Shown: positions 1 through 11,859, counted from the stretch's first letter. The stretch: DNA of 64,000 nt from Daucus carota subsp. sativus (GCF_001625215.2 NC_030385.2:13881135-13945134); one strand, 5' to 3'. The notes: generated by a model not told the origin, from the sequence alone. Translations and numbers: made by a program.

Positions 1-2702
1 ACTAAAGAGTGCATATTCCTTGGTTATAGCCAAGATGAGTTCGGCTATAGGCTCTATGATCCAGTTTCAAAGAAGATTGTGAGAAGCCGAGATGTTATCT
101 TTGTTGAAGATCAGAGTTTGAAAGATGTTGGGAAGGCAGAGTCAGTTCCTCAACATAACAATGATCTGGTTGATTTGGATCCAGTTCCTCCAAGACATGT
201 GGACTCGCAGGTTGGAGACGATGCTCATGATAATGACCAACATGACACTAATACTGATATTCCCGAAAATAGTGACATGGATGATGATGCCCATGAGGAG
301 TCACCGGTACAAAATGTTCCACCATTCGTTCCACTCAGGCGGTCTAACAGAGATCGTCATCCTTCCAACAGGTATTCTGCTGATGAGTATGTTCTATTGA
401 CTGATAGTGGTGAACCTGAATCTTATGCAGAAGCTATGGAAGATGAGCACAAGAAGGAGTGGGTTTATGCCATGCAAGATGAGATGAAATCCTTGTATGA
501 GAATAATACTTTTGAGTTGGTGAAGCTACCTAAGGGAAAACGAGCTTTGAAGAACAGGTGGGTTTACAGAGTGAAGCAAGATGAGCATACTTCACAACCA
601 CGGTACAAAGCTAGGTTGGTCGTCAAGGGATTCAGTCAGAAAAAGGGTATTGATTTTGATGAGATTTTTTCTCCCGTTGTTAAGATGACATCGATTCGTA
701 CGGTGCTTGGTTTAGCAGCAAGTCTTGATTTGGAGGTTGAACAAATGGATGTCAAGACAGCTTTTCTACATGGTGACTTGGACAAAGAAATCTATATGGA
801 GCAGCCTGAAGGTTTTGAGGTTAAAGGTAAAGAGGGGTATGTTTGTAGACTTCTAAAAAGTCTATATGGTTTGAAGCAAGCACCAAGGCGATGGTATAAA
901 AAGTTCGAGTCATTTATGAAGAAGCAAGGCTACCGTAAGACTATTTCTGACCATTGTGTTTTTGTTCAGAGATTTTCAGATGATGATTTTATCATATTAT
1001 TGCTTTATGTGGATGACATGCTTATTGTTGGCAAAAATACTGAAAGAATTTCCCAACTGAAACAACAGTTGAGTAAGTCCTTTGCCATGAAGGACTTGGG
1101 GCCAGCGAAACAGATTCTTGGCATTCGTATTCATCGAGATAGAGTGGCCAAGAAGTTGCATATATCACAAGAGCAATATATTGAGAAGGTGCTTTGCAGG
1201 TTCAACATGGATAAATCTAAAGTTGTTAGTTCTCCTCTTACTACCAACTTTAAGTTAACTGAAAAGGATTCTCCTTCTACGAAGGAAGAAATTGCAGAGA
1301 TGGATGGAGTTCCATATGCCTCAGCAGTAGGAAGTTTGATGTATGCTATGGTATCTACGAGACCTGATATAGCCTTTGCAGTTGGGGTTGTCAGTCGTTA
1401 TCTTACAAATCCGGGTAAGAAGCATTGGGAAGCAGTTAAGTGGATTATGCGATATCTTCGAGGTACTTCCAAATTGGGTCTTACATTTGGGAATGATAAA
1501 CCAGTGCTTATTGGATATACAGATTCTGACTTGGCAGGTGATAAGGATACATTGAAATCCACTTCTGGATATTTGATGACTTTTGCAGGGGGAGCAGTCT
1601 CATGGCAATCTAGGTTGCAAAAGGGTGTTTCACTTTCTACGGGGGAGGCAGAGTATGTAGCAACAACTGAAGCTTGTAAAGAGTTGTTGTGGTTAAAGCG
1701 GTTGATGCAGGAGCTTGGCTTCCCGCAACAACGCTATGTTGTTCTTTGTGATAATCAAGCAGCTATCGATATAGCTAAGCATCCAACATTTCATGCAAGG
1801 ACGAAACATATCGATATGAGGTATCATTGGATTAGAGACGCTCTTGAAGAAGGGTTGTTTGAAGTGGAAAAGGTAGACACCGATGATAATGGTTCTGATA
1901 TGTTGACAAAGTCTTTAGCTAAAGGGAAGCTAAAGGTATGTTGTTCGATCGCCGGAATGGCGAACTCTTTCTCATAGTTAGAAAGGGGGAGATTTGTTGG
2001 GTTTTAGTTTCTACCTATGAGATTAAAAGCCCAATAGGATTACCCTTGTTTTGGCCCACAAGGAGATAAAAATAAAGGGAACCCTATATATAAATATAGG
2101 AGGATATTTGTCAAAATAAGTAAGAGAGAAAATAGGCAAAAGAGAAATATTGTGTGAAAATTCGCAGGAAATTTTCTGGTTGCGCTGGCTGCCTTGTTTT
2201 TGCGTTTCCCGGAGTTCCAACGGTCGGATCGTCTTGAATTTCGGACAGCATCTTCCTAACACCGATATCTAAATTCTGAACGGTGGAGATCGGATTCGGA
2301 GGTGTATTTGAGGGGCTGGGCAGTAGCTAAAGAGCCGTGGAGAGGCTGAACCTAGCCGTGGGTCTTTGTTCTCTTGTTGTTTATTTGGTTCCATACTTCT
2401 TGACGAGTTATTCCAAGAGTGTGAAGGTGATTGTATTCCTCTAGTTTTATCTAGAGAAGAACTTGGTGTATTACCCATATAATTTGTCATAGTGAATTGT
2501 TTGGGTGGACTACGGTCCCGTGGTTTTTACTCCTTTCATTGAGGGGGTTTTCCACGTATAATTCTTGGTGTCTTATTTATTGTTTATTGTTGCTTTACTT
2601 GTTTGTTTCATCGAAGGTTCATACAAGTAGGGATAAGTATTGTCCAACGAAGGTTAATTCCGCAATTAGTTGTTGCCGTTGTGGTCACTTTTTCCCATTA
2701 CA
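1..2702 (+). mobile_element. Ty1/copia LTR retrotransposon, 3' part (pol end plus 3' LTR)
   Basis: A reading frame open across the left part of the window encodes the end of the integrase region, then a copia-type reverse transcriptase (YVDDM active-site motif near 1006-1020) and RNase H. It ends close to a polypurine tract (about 1980-1992), after which an LTR begins with TGTTGGG. The domain order (integrase before reverse transcriptase) is diagnostic of Ty1/copia. The 5' half of the element lies outside the window, so completeness cannot be judged; the part seen looks well preserved, suggesting a fairly recent fossil. It abuts a LINE tail on its right. What is seen: domains, tract and LTR start. 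What is inferred: the right LTR boundary, placed near 2702. Confidence 0.9.
1995..2702 (+). repeat. 3' LTR of the copia element
   Basis: Begins TGTTGGGTTTTAG directly after the polypurine tract. It contains a TATA-like stretch (about 2083-2098) and a T-rich downstream part typical of R/U5. The right end is estimated at a terminal CA near 2701-2702; no second LTR is present in the window for comparison. Confidence 0.6.
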
Positions 2703-3018
2703 GACTCCCTCTTCCGAGCCATTAGCTCCTGTGACTATAGTCTCTCCGCGGTCTTCTTAAAATTAGTTCGTTATATAACTGCCTCTAATGATTCTGAGCC
2801 TTTTCCATGGGAAGCTCTCAGAACCTCTTTGCCAGAGCATCATCCTTTAGTATTAGCTTAGTTTAATCTAGGGTTAGTATTCATATTATGGCTCAGTTGT
2901 TTTAAGCCAACTTTACTTCTATTTCCATGTTCCTAGCAGTACTAGGTTTGCAACTCTGGGATATGGCACTCGTTCTATTATAATACTACCGGCTTAGCAA
3001 AAAAAAAAAGAAAAAAAA
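2703..3018 (+). mobile_element. LINE 3' end with A-rich tail
   Basis: After the copia LTR comes about 300 bp ending in an A-rich tail (2999-3018), preceded by a motif (ACCGGCTTAGC) that I associate with plant L1-type LINE 3' ends. One frame gives a short C-terminal-like peptide ending in LPEHHPLVLA, resembling the end of LINE RNase H proteins. It is heavily 5'-truncated, possibly because the copia element inserted into it. The family call rests mainly on the tail and is tentative. Confidence 0.4.
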
Positions 3019-3448
3019 GTAGACAAAATTGTTAATTTTCATCAATTAAATATTTAATTTGTGAAATATTTTAAAAATAAAATTAAAGTCTCTCATAAAT
3101 TTTTTCTATATAGTCAACTAAATAAAGTTAATGTAAACGTTTATTTATACTAAAGATATGTTGAAGATTTAATTATCCATGCGTATATTTGATACTAAGC
3201 ACAAGACATTATTAAAAATTTGGTGGTGGGCGATAAAATATATTTAACATTTGTGTAAAGATAGTTGAAAGTGAAAGAATTCATAAATTAAAATTTCCTT
3301 ATAGAAAGAGATCGAAGAAATTTTCTAAAGAAAAGAATACAAATATGGAGTTTTTTCCACTAAATTGCGGATTGATTAATATTAATAAATCAACAATTAT
3401 TGATAAACTATAAATTACCGACTTTTGGTCTAGATATATAATGATAAC
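3019..3448. other. AT-rich intergenic DNA, no gene seen
   Basis: Very AT-rich sequence with no convincing open frame, RNA gene or repeat structure. Its right end supplies the 8-bp target site (atgataac, 3441-3448) of the adjacent hAT-type MITE. Confidence 0.6.
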
Positions 3449-3816
3449 CAATGTTACAGAAATCGGGAATCGGACCTAATCGGCTGAGCTACCGATTCAG
3501 GGATTAATCGGAAATCGGGGATTAATCGGAAGGATTAATTGGAGTGAAAATCGGATTTATTTTAATATTAAAATATTATTTAATATTTAGTTATTATTAT
3601 ATTAACTATTCAGTAGATAATTTATTTACTATATTAAACTCTATAATTATTCATATTTAAACTAATATAGTATTTTAATTTTAATAATTTATAATATATA
3701 CTTTGTTCAGAAATATATGTAAGGATTAATCGGATTTCAAAAATCAAATCAGTGGCCGACCTTGCAGAGGATTAATCGGGGATTAATTGGTTAAATCGGA
3801 GATTTTTAAAACACTG
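3449..3816. mobile_element. hAT-type MITE with 8-bp target duplication
   Basis: A 368-bp element flanked by a perfect 8-bp direct repeat, atgataac (3441-3448 and 3817-3824). Its ends are imperfect inverted repeats: left CAATGTTACAGAAATCGG, right (reverse complement) CAGTGTTTTAAAAATCTCC. An 8-bp duplication with CA(A/G)TGTT ends is the hAT superfamily signature. Both flanks are rich in an ATTAATCGG-like motif (about 3460-3535 and 3720-3800), as expected for subterminal transposase-binding repeats. No coding capacity, so non-autonomous. Confidence 0.8.
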
Positions 3817-3824
3817 ATGATAAC

Positions 3825-4503
3825 ATATATTTATCTTAATCATTTAATAATTTTGATTAATTAATAAAATATAGGAAAGCGGTCATTATAAATTTGTACA
3901 GATTTTATGGGTAACTTTTCTTATCCGAGAAATGTTATATCCAAAACAAACTTTTATATCCAAAATTGAAAAAGCATGAAAAGACGAAATTATCTTTCCT
4001 ATTACTCTTTTTGTTATTATTTTAAAAATTTGCTCTCGATGTAGCATTTCCCCTCCTATCCAGAACAATACAAAAAATGTTCATGGTGAGGTGCACGGGA
4101 GGGCGTGTAATTTTTAAACAAAGAGTCTCGTGCAGTGGGAGAACGTCAGTATGTTGTAAAAACAATTAATTAAACAAATGTGGCCCAGCGACTGTAAAGA
4201 TTATATTACTATAAACAATTGTTATTTCCCAAAAGATTAGATCTGTATCTAACGTCATCAACTGCGACGGCGACAGAGACGCGCCGTATGTGGATGTGTT
4301 GGTCAAGACTCCGGGCTCCCACCAGCTTTAGCTAACGATGTATCTGCCCCGTACAGAGCGGAGTGCGATGATCATACACGTGTTTGCTCATGTCTTGATT
4401 TTGACATGTCATTTTGGTGGTCTACACCTCAGTTACACTGTCCTACTGTTGAATTACCTTAAATTTGTGTTCAATAGCTCATTTGACTGAACTCATTACT
4501 TAT
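3825..4503. other. Intergenic DNA, no gene seen
   Basis: No supported gene. Short open frames here are neither conserved-looking nor preceded by a promoter-like context. Slightly richer in GC around 4080-4400 than its flanks. Confidence 0.5.
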
Positions 4504-4505
4504 TA

Positions 4506-4808
4506 CTCCCTCCGTCCCCCTCAATTGTTTACATTGGAGGGGGACACGGAGACCAAGACAATGTATGAAAAATGAGTAAAGTTAGATGAAAAGTGGGTAA
4601 AGTGGTGGGACCCATCAATATTTAATAATAGATTTGAGATAGTGGAGGAAAGTAGTGGGTGTAATAGTAGTTTTTATTGTTAAATATGAGATAGTGGGGG
4701 AGGATAGTGGTGTAATGATGGAAAAAACTTACTATTTATGGTAATGTAAAGAAATGAGAGGGACATCCCAAAATAGTAACTGTAAAGAAATGAGAGGGAC
4801 AGAGGGAG
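4506..4808. mobile_element. Stowaway MITE (Tc1/mariner type)
   Basis: 303 bp starting CTCCCTCCGTCCCCCTC and ending in its reverse complement (GAGAGGGACAGAGGGAG), flanked by TA on both sides (4504-4505, 4809-4810). CTCCCTCCGT with a TA target is the classic Stowaway terminus. The 3' end carries an extra internal copy of the terminal segment (AAATGAGAGGGACA near 4753-4766 and again near 4789-4802), probably from a local duplication. Confidence 0.92.
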
Positions 4809-4810
4809 TA

Positions 4811-5176
4811 TTATTTAACGTGATTTATGACTTAACGTGATTTATGACTTAACGTGACTTATTTGATAAACTGAAAGTTTAAAATATCTGTTTGGTTAAT
4901 TTTGACTTATCAACAATTTATGGGTTATTAAAAATATAAAAATTAAAATTAATATATTTTATGAGTAACTTATGATTTATTGATAAGTTTTATAAAAAAA
5001 AGTTTAAAAAAATTAAGTAACTAAAAAAAATATCTCAAACTAACTTCTGGCTTTAAATCAGCTTTTAACTTATTTCTGACTTTAAGACGGCTTCTGACTT
5101 ATTACACAAAGAGATATTTTTCAACTTAAAATTGGGTAAAGCTTTAAGCCACAGCTTAAAACTGCCACAAACGGGC
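4811..5176. repeat. 17-bp tandem repeat and possible MITE relic
   Basis: About two and a half copies of a 17-bp unit (AACGTGATTTATGACTT) lie at 4817-4862. The segment ends near 5176 in CCACAAACGGGCTCTAA, which resembles the terminus of Tourist/hAT-like MITEs (GAGCCCGTTTG on the other strand, next to TAA). A matching left terminus is not clear; it may have been disrupted by the Stowaway insertion. Confidence 0.3.
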
Positions 5177-5677
5177 TCTAAGTCTCAATGTTTCAATGCT
5201 GTTTAGCTAATCTTATTTTTTAAAGTAAAATTTTATTTTTGAGAAAAAATAAATCAAATTATAAATTTCTTGAATAAATTTTTATTTCTTATCAAATAAT
5301 GAATATGAAACATTTATTTAATATTTATATCCAAAAAATTTATGAATGAAATATTTTTCTAAAAATTAAGTAAAAAATAAGGACTTTTTCTTTTTAAAAA
5401 AGATTGCCAAACATGCCAATATTTTCACATATTTGAGGAGCTTTAATTATAAATCTTCTTTGCAGTAAAAAACATCTTGGACTCCTCAGACTGATTTAAC
5501 ATGTTTACATCGATAAATTAGAAATTATCAATAAACTTATTAGTATTTTATCAATAAATTAAAAGTTATAAAATAAAATTAATTCATTATTTTATCAATA
5601 AATCAAATTTATAAAATATTTATATCAAATATAACTATTTGTTCATAATTTAATATATATCATCATATAATAGATTA
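5177..5677. other. AT-rich intergenic DNA, nothing recognised
   Basis: Strongly AT-rich with no gene, RNA or element terminus that I can support. Confidence 0.5.
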
Positions 5678-5949
5678 GGGGGTCGTTCAGGTGTTTTTAA
5701 AATAAGTGCTTCTTGCTTAAACTAAATAAGTGAAGTAGAATTTTGAAGCAAGTGATTAGGATTTACATATCATCATAAGACTTATAAGTGATTAAAATAT
5801 TTGAGAAATAAGTAGAATTCATAAAACAGAAACCAGTATTCTCAGCTTCTTATAAATATCTTTTGATATTTTACACAAACGATACGAATAAATATTTCTA
5901 ACTTGTAAAATTAGAAGCCTGGCTTTTAGGCCACGACCAAACACTCCCC
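5678..5949. mobile_element. Candidate Tourist/hAT-like MITE
   Basis: 272 bp with GGGGGTCGTTCAGG at the left and CCTGGCTTTTAGGCCACGAC...ACACTCCCC at the right, forming imperfect inverted ends. The interior contains AAATAAGTG / CACTTATTT-like subterminal motifs. The left flank is TTA, as for PIF/Harbinger insertions, but the right flank is GTA, so the target duplication is imperfect and the superfamily is uncertain. Confidence 0.4.
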
Positions 5950-6590
5950 GTATATGTACAAGTATCATGATTAATGATATTAATGTACCAAAAACCTTTA
6001 AAGAACAATCTAAAAATTACTCCCATCTCAACCATTATTTTAAGGTTTTCCTCTATCCAATTATTTACATTTCAAAATTTATCAAAAATAGCCACCATTC
6101 CCTAATCTTCCCTTTTCCAAACATTACTTTACTTCATTATCTTCGTTTTATACATTAAAAACTAACAAGTCTCACCACTTCTCCCACTTTTTTTCCATTT
6201 CTACTATTTTATACATATTTTTTAATATTAAATTTATTAATCAGGGTATGTAAATAACTCATAGAATTTTTTTGATGTGGCATCCAAATATTTGAAGGTC
6301 CCATATAAAATGTATACAAAAAAGGTTTGTGAAAAATAATATAGAGTAGTTAATAAGAAAAAAGAAAAAGGAGTGAGAGTTGAGACGAGATGAGTGTGGT
6401 TATAACGGAAGCTCACATTCACATCCACCTTGTAAGTTGTAAGGTGATTGAGCACCTTTTCATCATTAAACCTCCCAACTCAATACAGTATCCTCTCTCA
6501 CTCTCCTCCTCCACCACCTATAACTTAACTTCTCACCCAAAACCCCAAACATATATATGCTATAACCACCCGGAGCCGGTAGTGTGAGTG
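5950..6590 (+). promoter_or_regulatory. Upstream region of the SCL4-like gene
   Basis: AT-rich DNA leading to a pyrimidine-rich stretch (about 6489-6516, CTCTCTCACTCTCCTCCTCC), typical of plant 5' leaders or Y-patches just upstream of a transcription start. TATA-like sequences lie near 6341-6350 and 6551-6557. No start site can be fixed by eye. Confidence 0.35.
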
Positions 6591-6602
6591 ATGCGTGGAT
6601 AG
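6591..6602 (+). promoter_or_regulatory. Minimal upstream ORF (4 codons including stop)
   Basis: ATG CGT GGA TAG sits 27 nt upstream of the GRAS start codon, inside the probable 5' leader. A minimal uORF this close can reduce initiation at the main ATG. Whether the transcript includes it depends on the start site, which is not known. Confidence 0.5.
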
Positions 6603-6629
6603 TCAACACCGGCGACTACTGGCCGGAGA

Positions 6630-8342
6630 ATGGCATATATGTGTACTGACAGTGGAAATCTCATGGCTATTGCCCAGCAAGTCATCAAACAAAAACAACA
6701 GCAAGAGCAGCAGCAACACCAGCAGCATCTCTCTCCCTTTGCTCTCTCTCCATGCTCTCAAATCTTGTCCAATGCTCCTGCTTATGGCTTCTCCGCTCCT
6801 CCTTTTCCTGACCCGTTTTTACCCGAAGGAACCGAACCGGTTTTTCACTTTCCTAGTCTCGACCCGCACAATCAGTCCTTCCGCTTCACCGATTTTGGTA
6901 ACGGCCCGGGCGGCGAGTTTGACTCGGATGACTGGATGGAGAGTTTGATAGGCGGTGCAGACTCCACGGCCAGCTCCAATCTCCAATCGGGATGCGACAC
7001 GTGGCAGAACTCTTCGGAGTTTAATCTCTACGCCGCCGCTGCCGCAGATCCGTTCCCTCCCTCTCCCGATCTAGACAGCGTTCATGTTATTTTCCCAGAT
7101 GTTTCCAAAACTGCCCCTGCTCCACCTCAGTGGGTCCCGCTTCCGCCACAAACGACCGTTGAAGCAGTTAACAAAAACGACGACGTAGTAGCCGTTGCAT
7201 CTGCCAGCTCACCTGAACAGATATCGACGAAGCCACTGCTCAACGCTGTAATCGACTGCGCTAAACTCGCCGAGTCCGAGTCTGACTCGGCAATCAAGTC
7301 ACTGATTCGACTCAGAGACTCCGTCTCGGAGACCGGCGATCCAACTGAGCGAGTTGCGTTTTACTTCACTGAAGCTCTTTACAGTAAGCTCTCCGTCTCG
7401 AAAACGCCAACAATCTTCGAAACGACGTCGGAGGAGTTTTGCTTGTCGTACAAAGCCTTAAACGACGCCGTTCCTTACTCTAAGTTCGCTCACTTAACTG
7501 CAAATCAAGCAATTCTAGAAGCTACGGAGGAGGCCACGAAGATACATATCGTTGATTTCGGAATTGTTCAGGGAGTCCAGTGGGCCGCTTTGTTGCAGGC
7601 CTTAGCCACCCGGCTTGCTGGTAAGCCGGAGAAGATTCGAATATCTGCGATTCCGGCGCCGGCTTTGGGAGATTCTCCGGCAGCTGCTATGAATGCTACC
7701 GGTAACCGATTGCGCGAATTTGCGAAAGTGCTGGACCTGGATTTTGAGTTTGAACCGGTTTTTATACCGGTCCAGGAATTAAACGAGTCGAGCTTTCGAG
7801 TTGAGCAGGATGAAGTGATTGCTGTTAATTTCATGCTGCAACTGTATAATTATTTAGGGGAAACAAATGATGTAGTCGAATCTGTGTTAAAATTGGCGAA
7901 ATCATTGAACCCGAAGATCGTGACCTTAGGCGAGTATGAAGCTAGCTTGAACCGAGTTGCGTTCTTCCCTCGGGTGAAAAATGCGTTGAAATACTACAGT
8001 TCTTTGTTTGAATCACTCGACCCAAACTTCACACGAGACTCCCCGGAGAGGCTTGAAGTGGAAAGACTACTGCTCGGGCGGAGAATTGCAGGTGTAATTG
8101 GACAATCAGAGGACGCTGGAACGAGACGAGAGCGGATGGAAGGGAAAGAGGAATGGGGAATGCTGATGAAAAAAGCGGGGTTTGAGGCTGTAGGATTGAG
8201 CCATTACGCAGTAAGCCAAGCGAAGATACTGCTATGGTACTGCAATTACAGTTCGAGCTATTCGCTGGTTGATTCACCTCCTGGTTTCATTTCGGTTGCT
8301 TGGAATAATGTACCTTTGCTCACTGTTTCTTCATGGTGTTAA
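6630..8342 (+). CDS. SCL4: SCARECROW-LIKE 4/7-type GRAS transcription regulator
   Basis: Intronless 570-residue GRAS protein, a nuclear transcriptional regulator of the SCL4/SCL7 subfamily. The N-terminus [17 protein letters not shown] and the Gln-rich run after it (about residues 21-33) match my memory of Arabidopsis SCL4, as does the acidic DDWMESLI motif (100-107). The middle is Pro/Ser-rich and variable. The GRAS domain runs from about residue 202 to the end: LHRI (about 205-290), the VHIID motif as IHIVDFG (305-311), LHRII, PFYRE, and a SAW motif ending [11 protein letters not shown] (559-569). The length is typical. The start is chosen because the subfamily-specific N-terminus begins there; a tiny uORF lies 27 nt upstream. 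SCL4 itself versus SCL7 cannot be separated safely. Nothing looks broken. Confidence 0.95.
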   Translation: MAYMCTDSGNLMAIAQQVIKQKQQQEQQQHQQHLSPFALSPCSQILSNAPAYGFSAPPFPDPFLPEGTEPVFHFPSLDPHNQSFRFTDFGNGPGGEFDSDDWMESLIGGADSTASSNLQSGCDTWQNSSEFNLYAAAAADPFPPSPDLDSVHVIFPDVSKTAPAPPQWVPLPPQTTVEAVNKNDDVVAVASASSPEQISTKPLLNAVIDCAKLAESESDSAIKSLIRLRDSVSETGDPTERVAFYFTEALYSKLSVSKTPTIFETTSEEFCLSYKALNDAVPYSKFAHLTANQAILEATEEATKIHIVDFGIVQGVQWAALLQALATRLAGKPEKIRISAIPAPALGDSPAAAMNATGNRLREFAKVLDLDFEFEPVFIPVQELNESSFRVEQDEVIAVNFMLQLYNYLGETNDVVESVLKLAKSLNPKIVTLGEYEASLNRVAFFPRVKNALKYYSSLFESLDPNFTRDSPERLEVERLLLGRRIAGVIGQSEDAGTRRERMEGKEEWGMLMKKAGFEAVGLSHYAVSQAKILLWYCNYSSSYSLVDSPPGFISVAWNNVPLLTVSSWC

Positions 8343-9216
8343 GTTAATTTGGATTATGATATGCTTAGACATTTGTTTTGGATGGTTTAGTTGTTTTGTT
8401 TAGGTAGACATGGAACTATATGTATACTTTGATTTTGCCCTTTGGTGGTGGTGGTGGTAAATTATGAAGCCTTGCTTAGTAATGTAACTTTAAGACTTGC
8501 AAGCTATTTTTGAATTACAGTATTAATTTTAACATTACAAGGAGAAGGAGCTAAGGTATAACATATACGACTGATTTATTTGGAGCAAACAGGTTTAAAC
8601 TAGCTGCCGATATATATGGGAGACATTGATCTTCCACTTTGGTACACACATAGTTGAATGAATTGAAGTGTGATTGTCATAAATTTGATCTCATGTTGGA
8701 CCGTCTGTATCTGTACGCAATGAAGTTTGTATATGCAAATGTGCACTCCATTGCATTCCGAGTCTCGTTTGTTGCTTGTACGGTTTGTTAAACCCTGGGT
8801 TTATTTGTGCGACCGGCAAAAATGTCTTGGTCCTTCATCACTGGTGATTTTGCCCAAATATATTTCTTTGCCTTTTGTTTCTTTGAGCTGATACATACAC
8901 ATTCTTGATGCAAATTCTTAGGTGAGATTGAGATCACCCTTTTATGCATAGATATGATTTGGAGATATATAGGAATAATTTGGTTGAATATCAATAGAAA
9001 AAAGGGTACTTTTAAAGTAAAATTAAGGATGTGCGTTTATCAATTTGCTCCTTTTTTCATGATTTGTTATACCGTAAAATCGATGGTTCGAAATGTGTAA
9101 CAGATCGCAATTTTTAATAGCCACCGTAACATGGTACTATTTTCAAACTGCTAATTATATGTTGGAAAATATGGCGACAAATAGACTGTGCATGTCAGTC
9201 AATCAAGTAGAGTACT
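8343..9216. other. 3' UTR and intergenic DNA after the GRAS gene
   Basis: T-rich sequence after the stop includes a short GGTGGT run (8443-8458), likely 3' UTR. Beyond about 8550 I see no gene. The region ends at the 10-bp target site of the first MULE (9217-9226). Confidence 0.5.
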
Positions 9217-9226
9217 GATAAAAATA

Positions 9227-9430
9227 GGCTCCGTAACCAATTTGTTCGACCACTTTTCAAAAGTAACCAATTTTTTTTCATGCTTTCAAAACTAACCAGT
9301 CTAAATGAATCGAGAAAGAACGACCCGAGTGGGAGAGTTTTGCAAGTTAGGGGCGCGCTTTGAAAACGCGACCCAAGCTTGAAAAAGCCACATAAGGGTC
9401 GCGTTTTCAAACAGCGACCCAAGCTGTTTA
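9227..9430 (+). repeat. Left terminal inverted repeat of the PMD MULE
   Basis: Matches the reverse complement of the right end over about 200 bp with small gaps; both share TTGTTCGACCACTTTTCAAA and CTTTCAAAACTAACCAGTCT. The inner half contains alternating GGGTCGC / GCGACCC motifs next to TTTTCAAA, forming local palindromes. Confidence 0.85.
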
Positions 9431-11859
9431 AAAACCACCATCAAAACCCTACCCACAGGCCACAGCATACAATCAAGCATAAAAACTGAGAAAAAAACGG
9501 AAGAGCGGCGGAAGAAAGAAAGAGGGCAGCCGGAGAGCGGAGTCCGAGAGGGTCGACGGAGAGCTGAAAAGGGAGGAAAGGGTCGCCCAAAGTCTGATTT
9601 TAAGCTTCAAATCAACCCCGATTAGCATTAATTTGAAGGTATTATCCTAATCTTCTCTCAAGATTTGTGTATATATGTATGTATAATGCCTTGATTTTAA
9701 TTAATTTGTTGTATGATATACTAGAATTTGCATGCTTCAGATTTCATATGAGATTTGATATGAAACCGTTTAACAATTTAGAGATTTTAGGATTTTAAGA
9801 TTGTAGGATTTGTACTTGTTAAGAATTTCTAAATTGGATCTTTAGTCGAGAAAATGCCCAAAATATTAAATTTTATGGATGTGGTTGCCCTAAATATCAC
9901 TTATCGGTAAAAGCGTCCTATTTATCCACTTAAACACGCATATGTCATATGCGTATATAAATTTTTTTTAGTAGCGCTCATTCTTCAGAAACAATTTGCA
10001 TACTCAAAAAAAAAAAGTTGCATACTCAGCTTTCATATGTCTCTTCCTACTATTCTCTCAAACGCCAATCGAAGCCCATACTTCCTTACCTATATCACAG
10101 ATTAATATGCACACAGATGGGTCCACTGTGAATACGTGATTACATGTATTTGTTTACACGTAAACTTTGAACATGCATCTGATGACATTAGACTGCGCGC
10201 GTGAATAAGAATATATATAAAAGGGCAATTAGGACCAGAAGTCACCCACGCATTTATACGATGCGTATCGAAGAAGCACGCATTTATATAATGCGTATCG
10301 CATTAAAACAATGTGTATGTAAATAAATTATTTAAAAATGAAAATGTTTTACCACTGTATTTTGCTGCAACACGCATCTTGTACATGCGTGTACTGTGAT
10401 GCGCATTTCTCATGTGCGCATTCGTTTGGTTAGTTTGGATACGCTTCTGTGCCGTAGTCATTTTGGACATATTCTTTTAAAAATATGTTATTATTGACTT
10501 TCACCCTCTTTAGTCTAAGTTCATGATTTTAGGATTTTAAGATTTTTAATTCGAATTAAAATATACTTAATAATTATGAGATTTTAAGGAATTTTTAGGG
10601 TATTTTTAGAAATTTTTAGGAATTTTTAGGCATTTTTAGGAATTTTTAGGAATTTTTAGGGTAATTATATGTTTTTAACTAATTTTTAGGATAATTTAAC
10701 ATAATTCGAATTAATATTAAAATTCAAATCAAAATATTAATATTATAATATTCGAAAACATAGTATTCATATTTTAATTCGAAAAACATAAAATTCGAAA
10801 AACATAATATTAAAATATTAATATTATAATATTAAAATATTAATATTATAATATTCGAAAAACATAATATTCAAATTAAAATATTAACATTAAAATATTA
10901 AAATTCGAAATTAAAATATCAAATGAAAAACATAATATTCGAAATATTAATATTGTAATTAAATATTAATATCTGAATTTAGATTTTAAATTATGCTTAT
11001 TTTAGGCATTTTTAGGGTAATTATGAGATTTTAACTAATGTTTAGGGTAATTTAACATAATTCGAATTAATATTAAAATTCAAATTAAAATATTAATATT
11101 ATAATATTCGAAAACATAATATTCATATTTTAATTCGAAAAACATAAAATTCGAAAAACATAATATTAAAATATTAATATTATAATGTTAAAATATTAAT
11201 ATTATAATATTCGAAAAACATAATATTCAAATTAAAATATTAATATTAAAATATTAAAATTCAAAATTAAAATATCAAATGAAAAACATAATATTCGAAA
11301 TATTAATATTGTAACTAAAATATTAATATCTGAATTTAGATTTTAAATTATGCTTATTTTGACTTAAAATATAAATATTTAGATTTTAAATTAAAATATT
11401 AATATCTGAATTAAAATATAAATAATAATATGCTATAATATACGAATATAATATATTCGGAATTAAAATATTAATATAATATTCATAAGAAAATATTAAC
11501 ATATATAAATTATCTATTTGAATTAAAATTTCAAAAAAAAAAAATATATCGAACTAAATCACTTTTAACACATTCGAATAAATATATAAATATAATTGAA
11601 CTTATATAAATACATTATTTGAATTAAATTATCCAAAAATATAAATATATCGAAAAAAATTCACTTTTAACATATTCGAATATATATATATAAATAAAAT
11701 ATTTGAATTAATAAAAAACTATAAAATCGGAATTAATATATATATATGGGATTTGATATGAAATTTAGAAATTTGAGTTTAATATATGGGTACTTGTTAG
11801 GAATTTTTAAATTGAATTTTTAAATTCGAATTAAAATTGAAATTTATTTGTTGGCGCAG
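9431..11859. repeat. AT-rich repeat region inside the MULE
   Basis: No gene. It contains: a G+A-rich stretch (9481-9600) like a 5' leader; a cluster of ACGCAT/ATGCGT motifs (about 9940-10440); a short tandem array of an AATTTTTAGG unit (about 10575-10665); a tandem duplication of a 356-bp AT-rich unit (about 10640-10995 and 10996-11355, anchored by TAATTTAACATAATTCG at 10692 and 11048); and a direct repeat of a GATTTGATATGAAA...TACTTGTTA(A/G)GAATTT segment at about 9750-9835 and 11750-11815. Confidence 0.7.

Noticed and set aside
5967-6158. Short + strand frame upstream of the GRAS gene
   Set aside because: Low-complexity, AT-driven peptide with no conserved features.
9940-10440. Possible CRISPR-like array of short palindromes
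   Set aside because: This is a plant nuclear sequence, spacing is irregular, and the units vary; they are transposon motifs.
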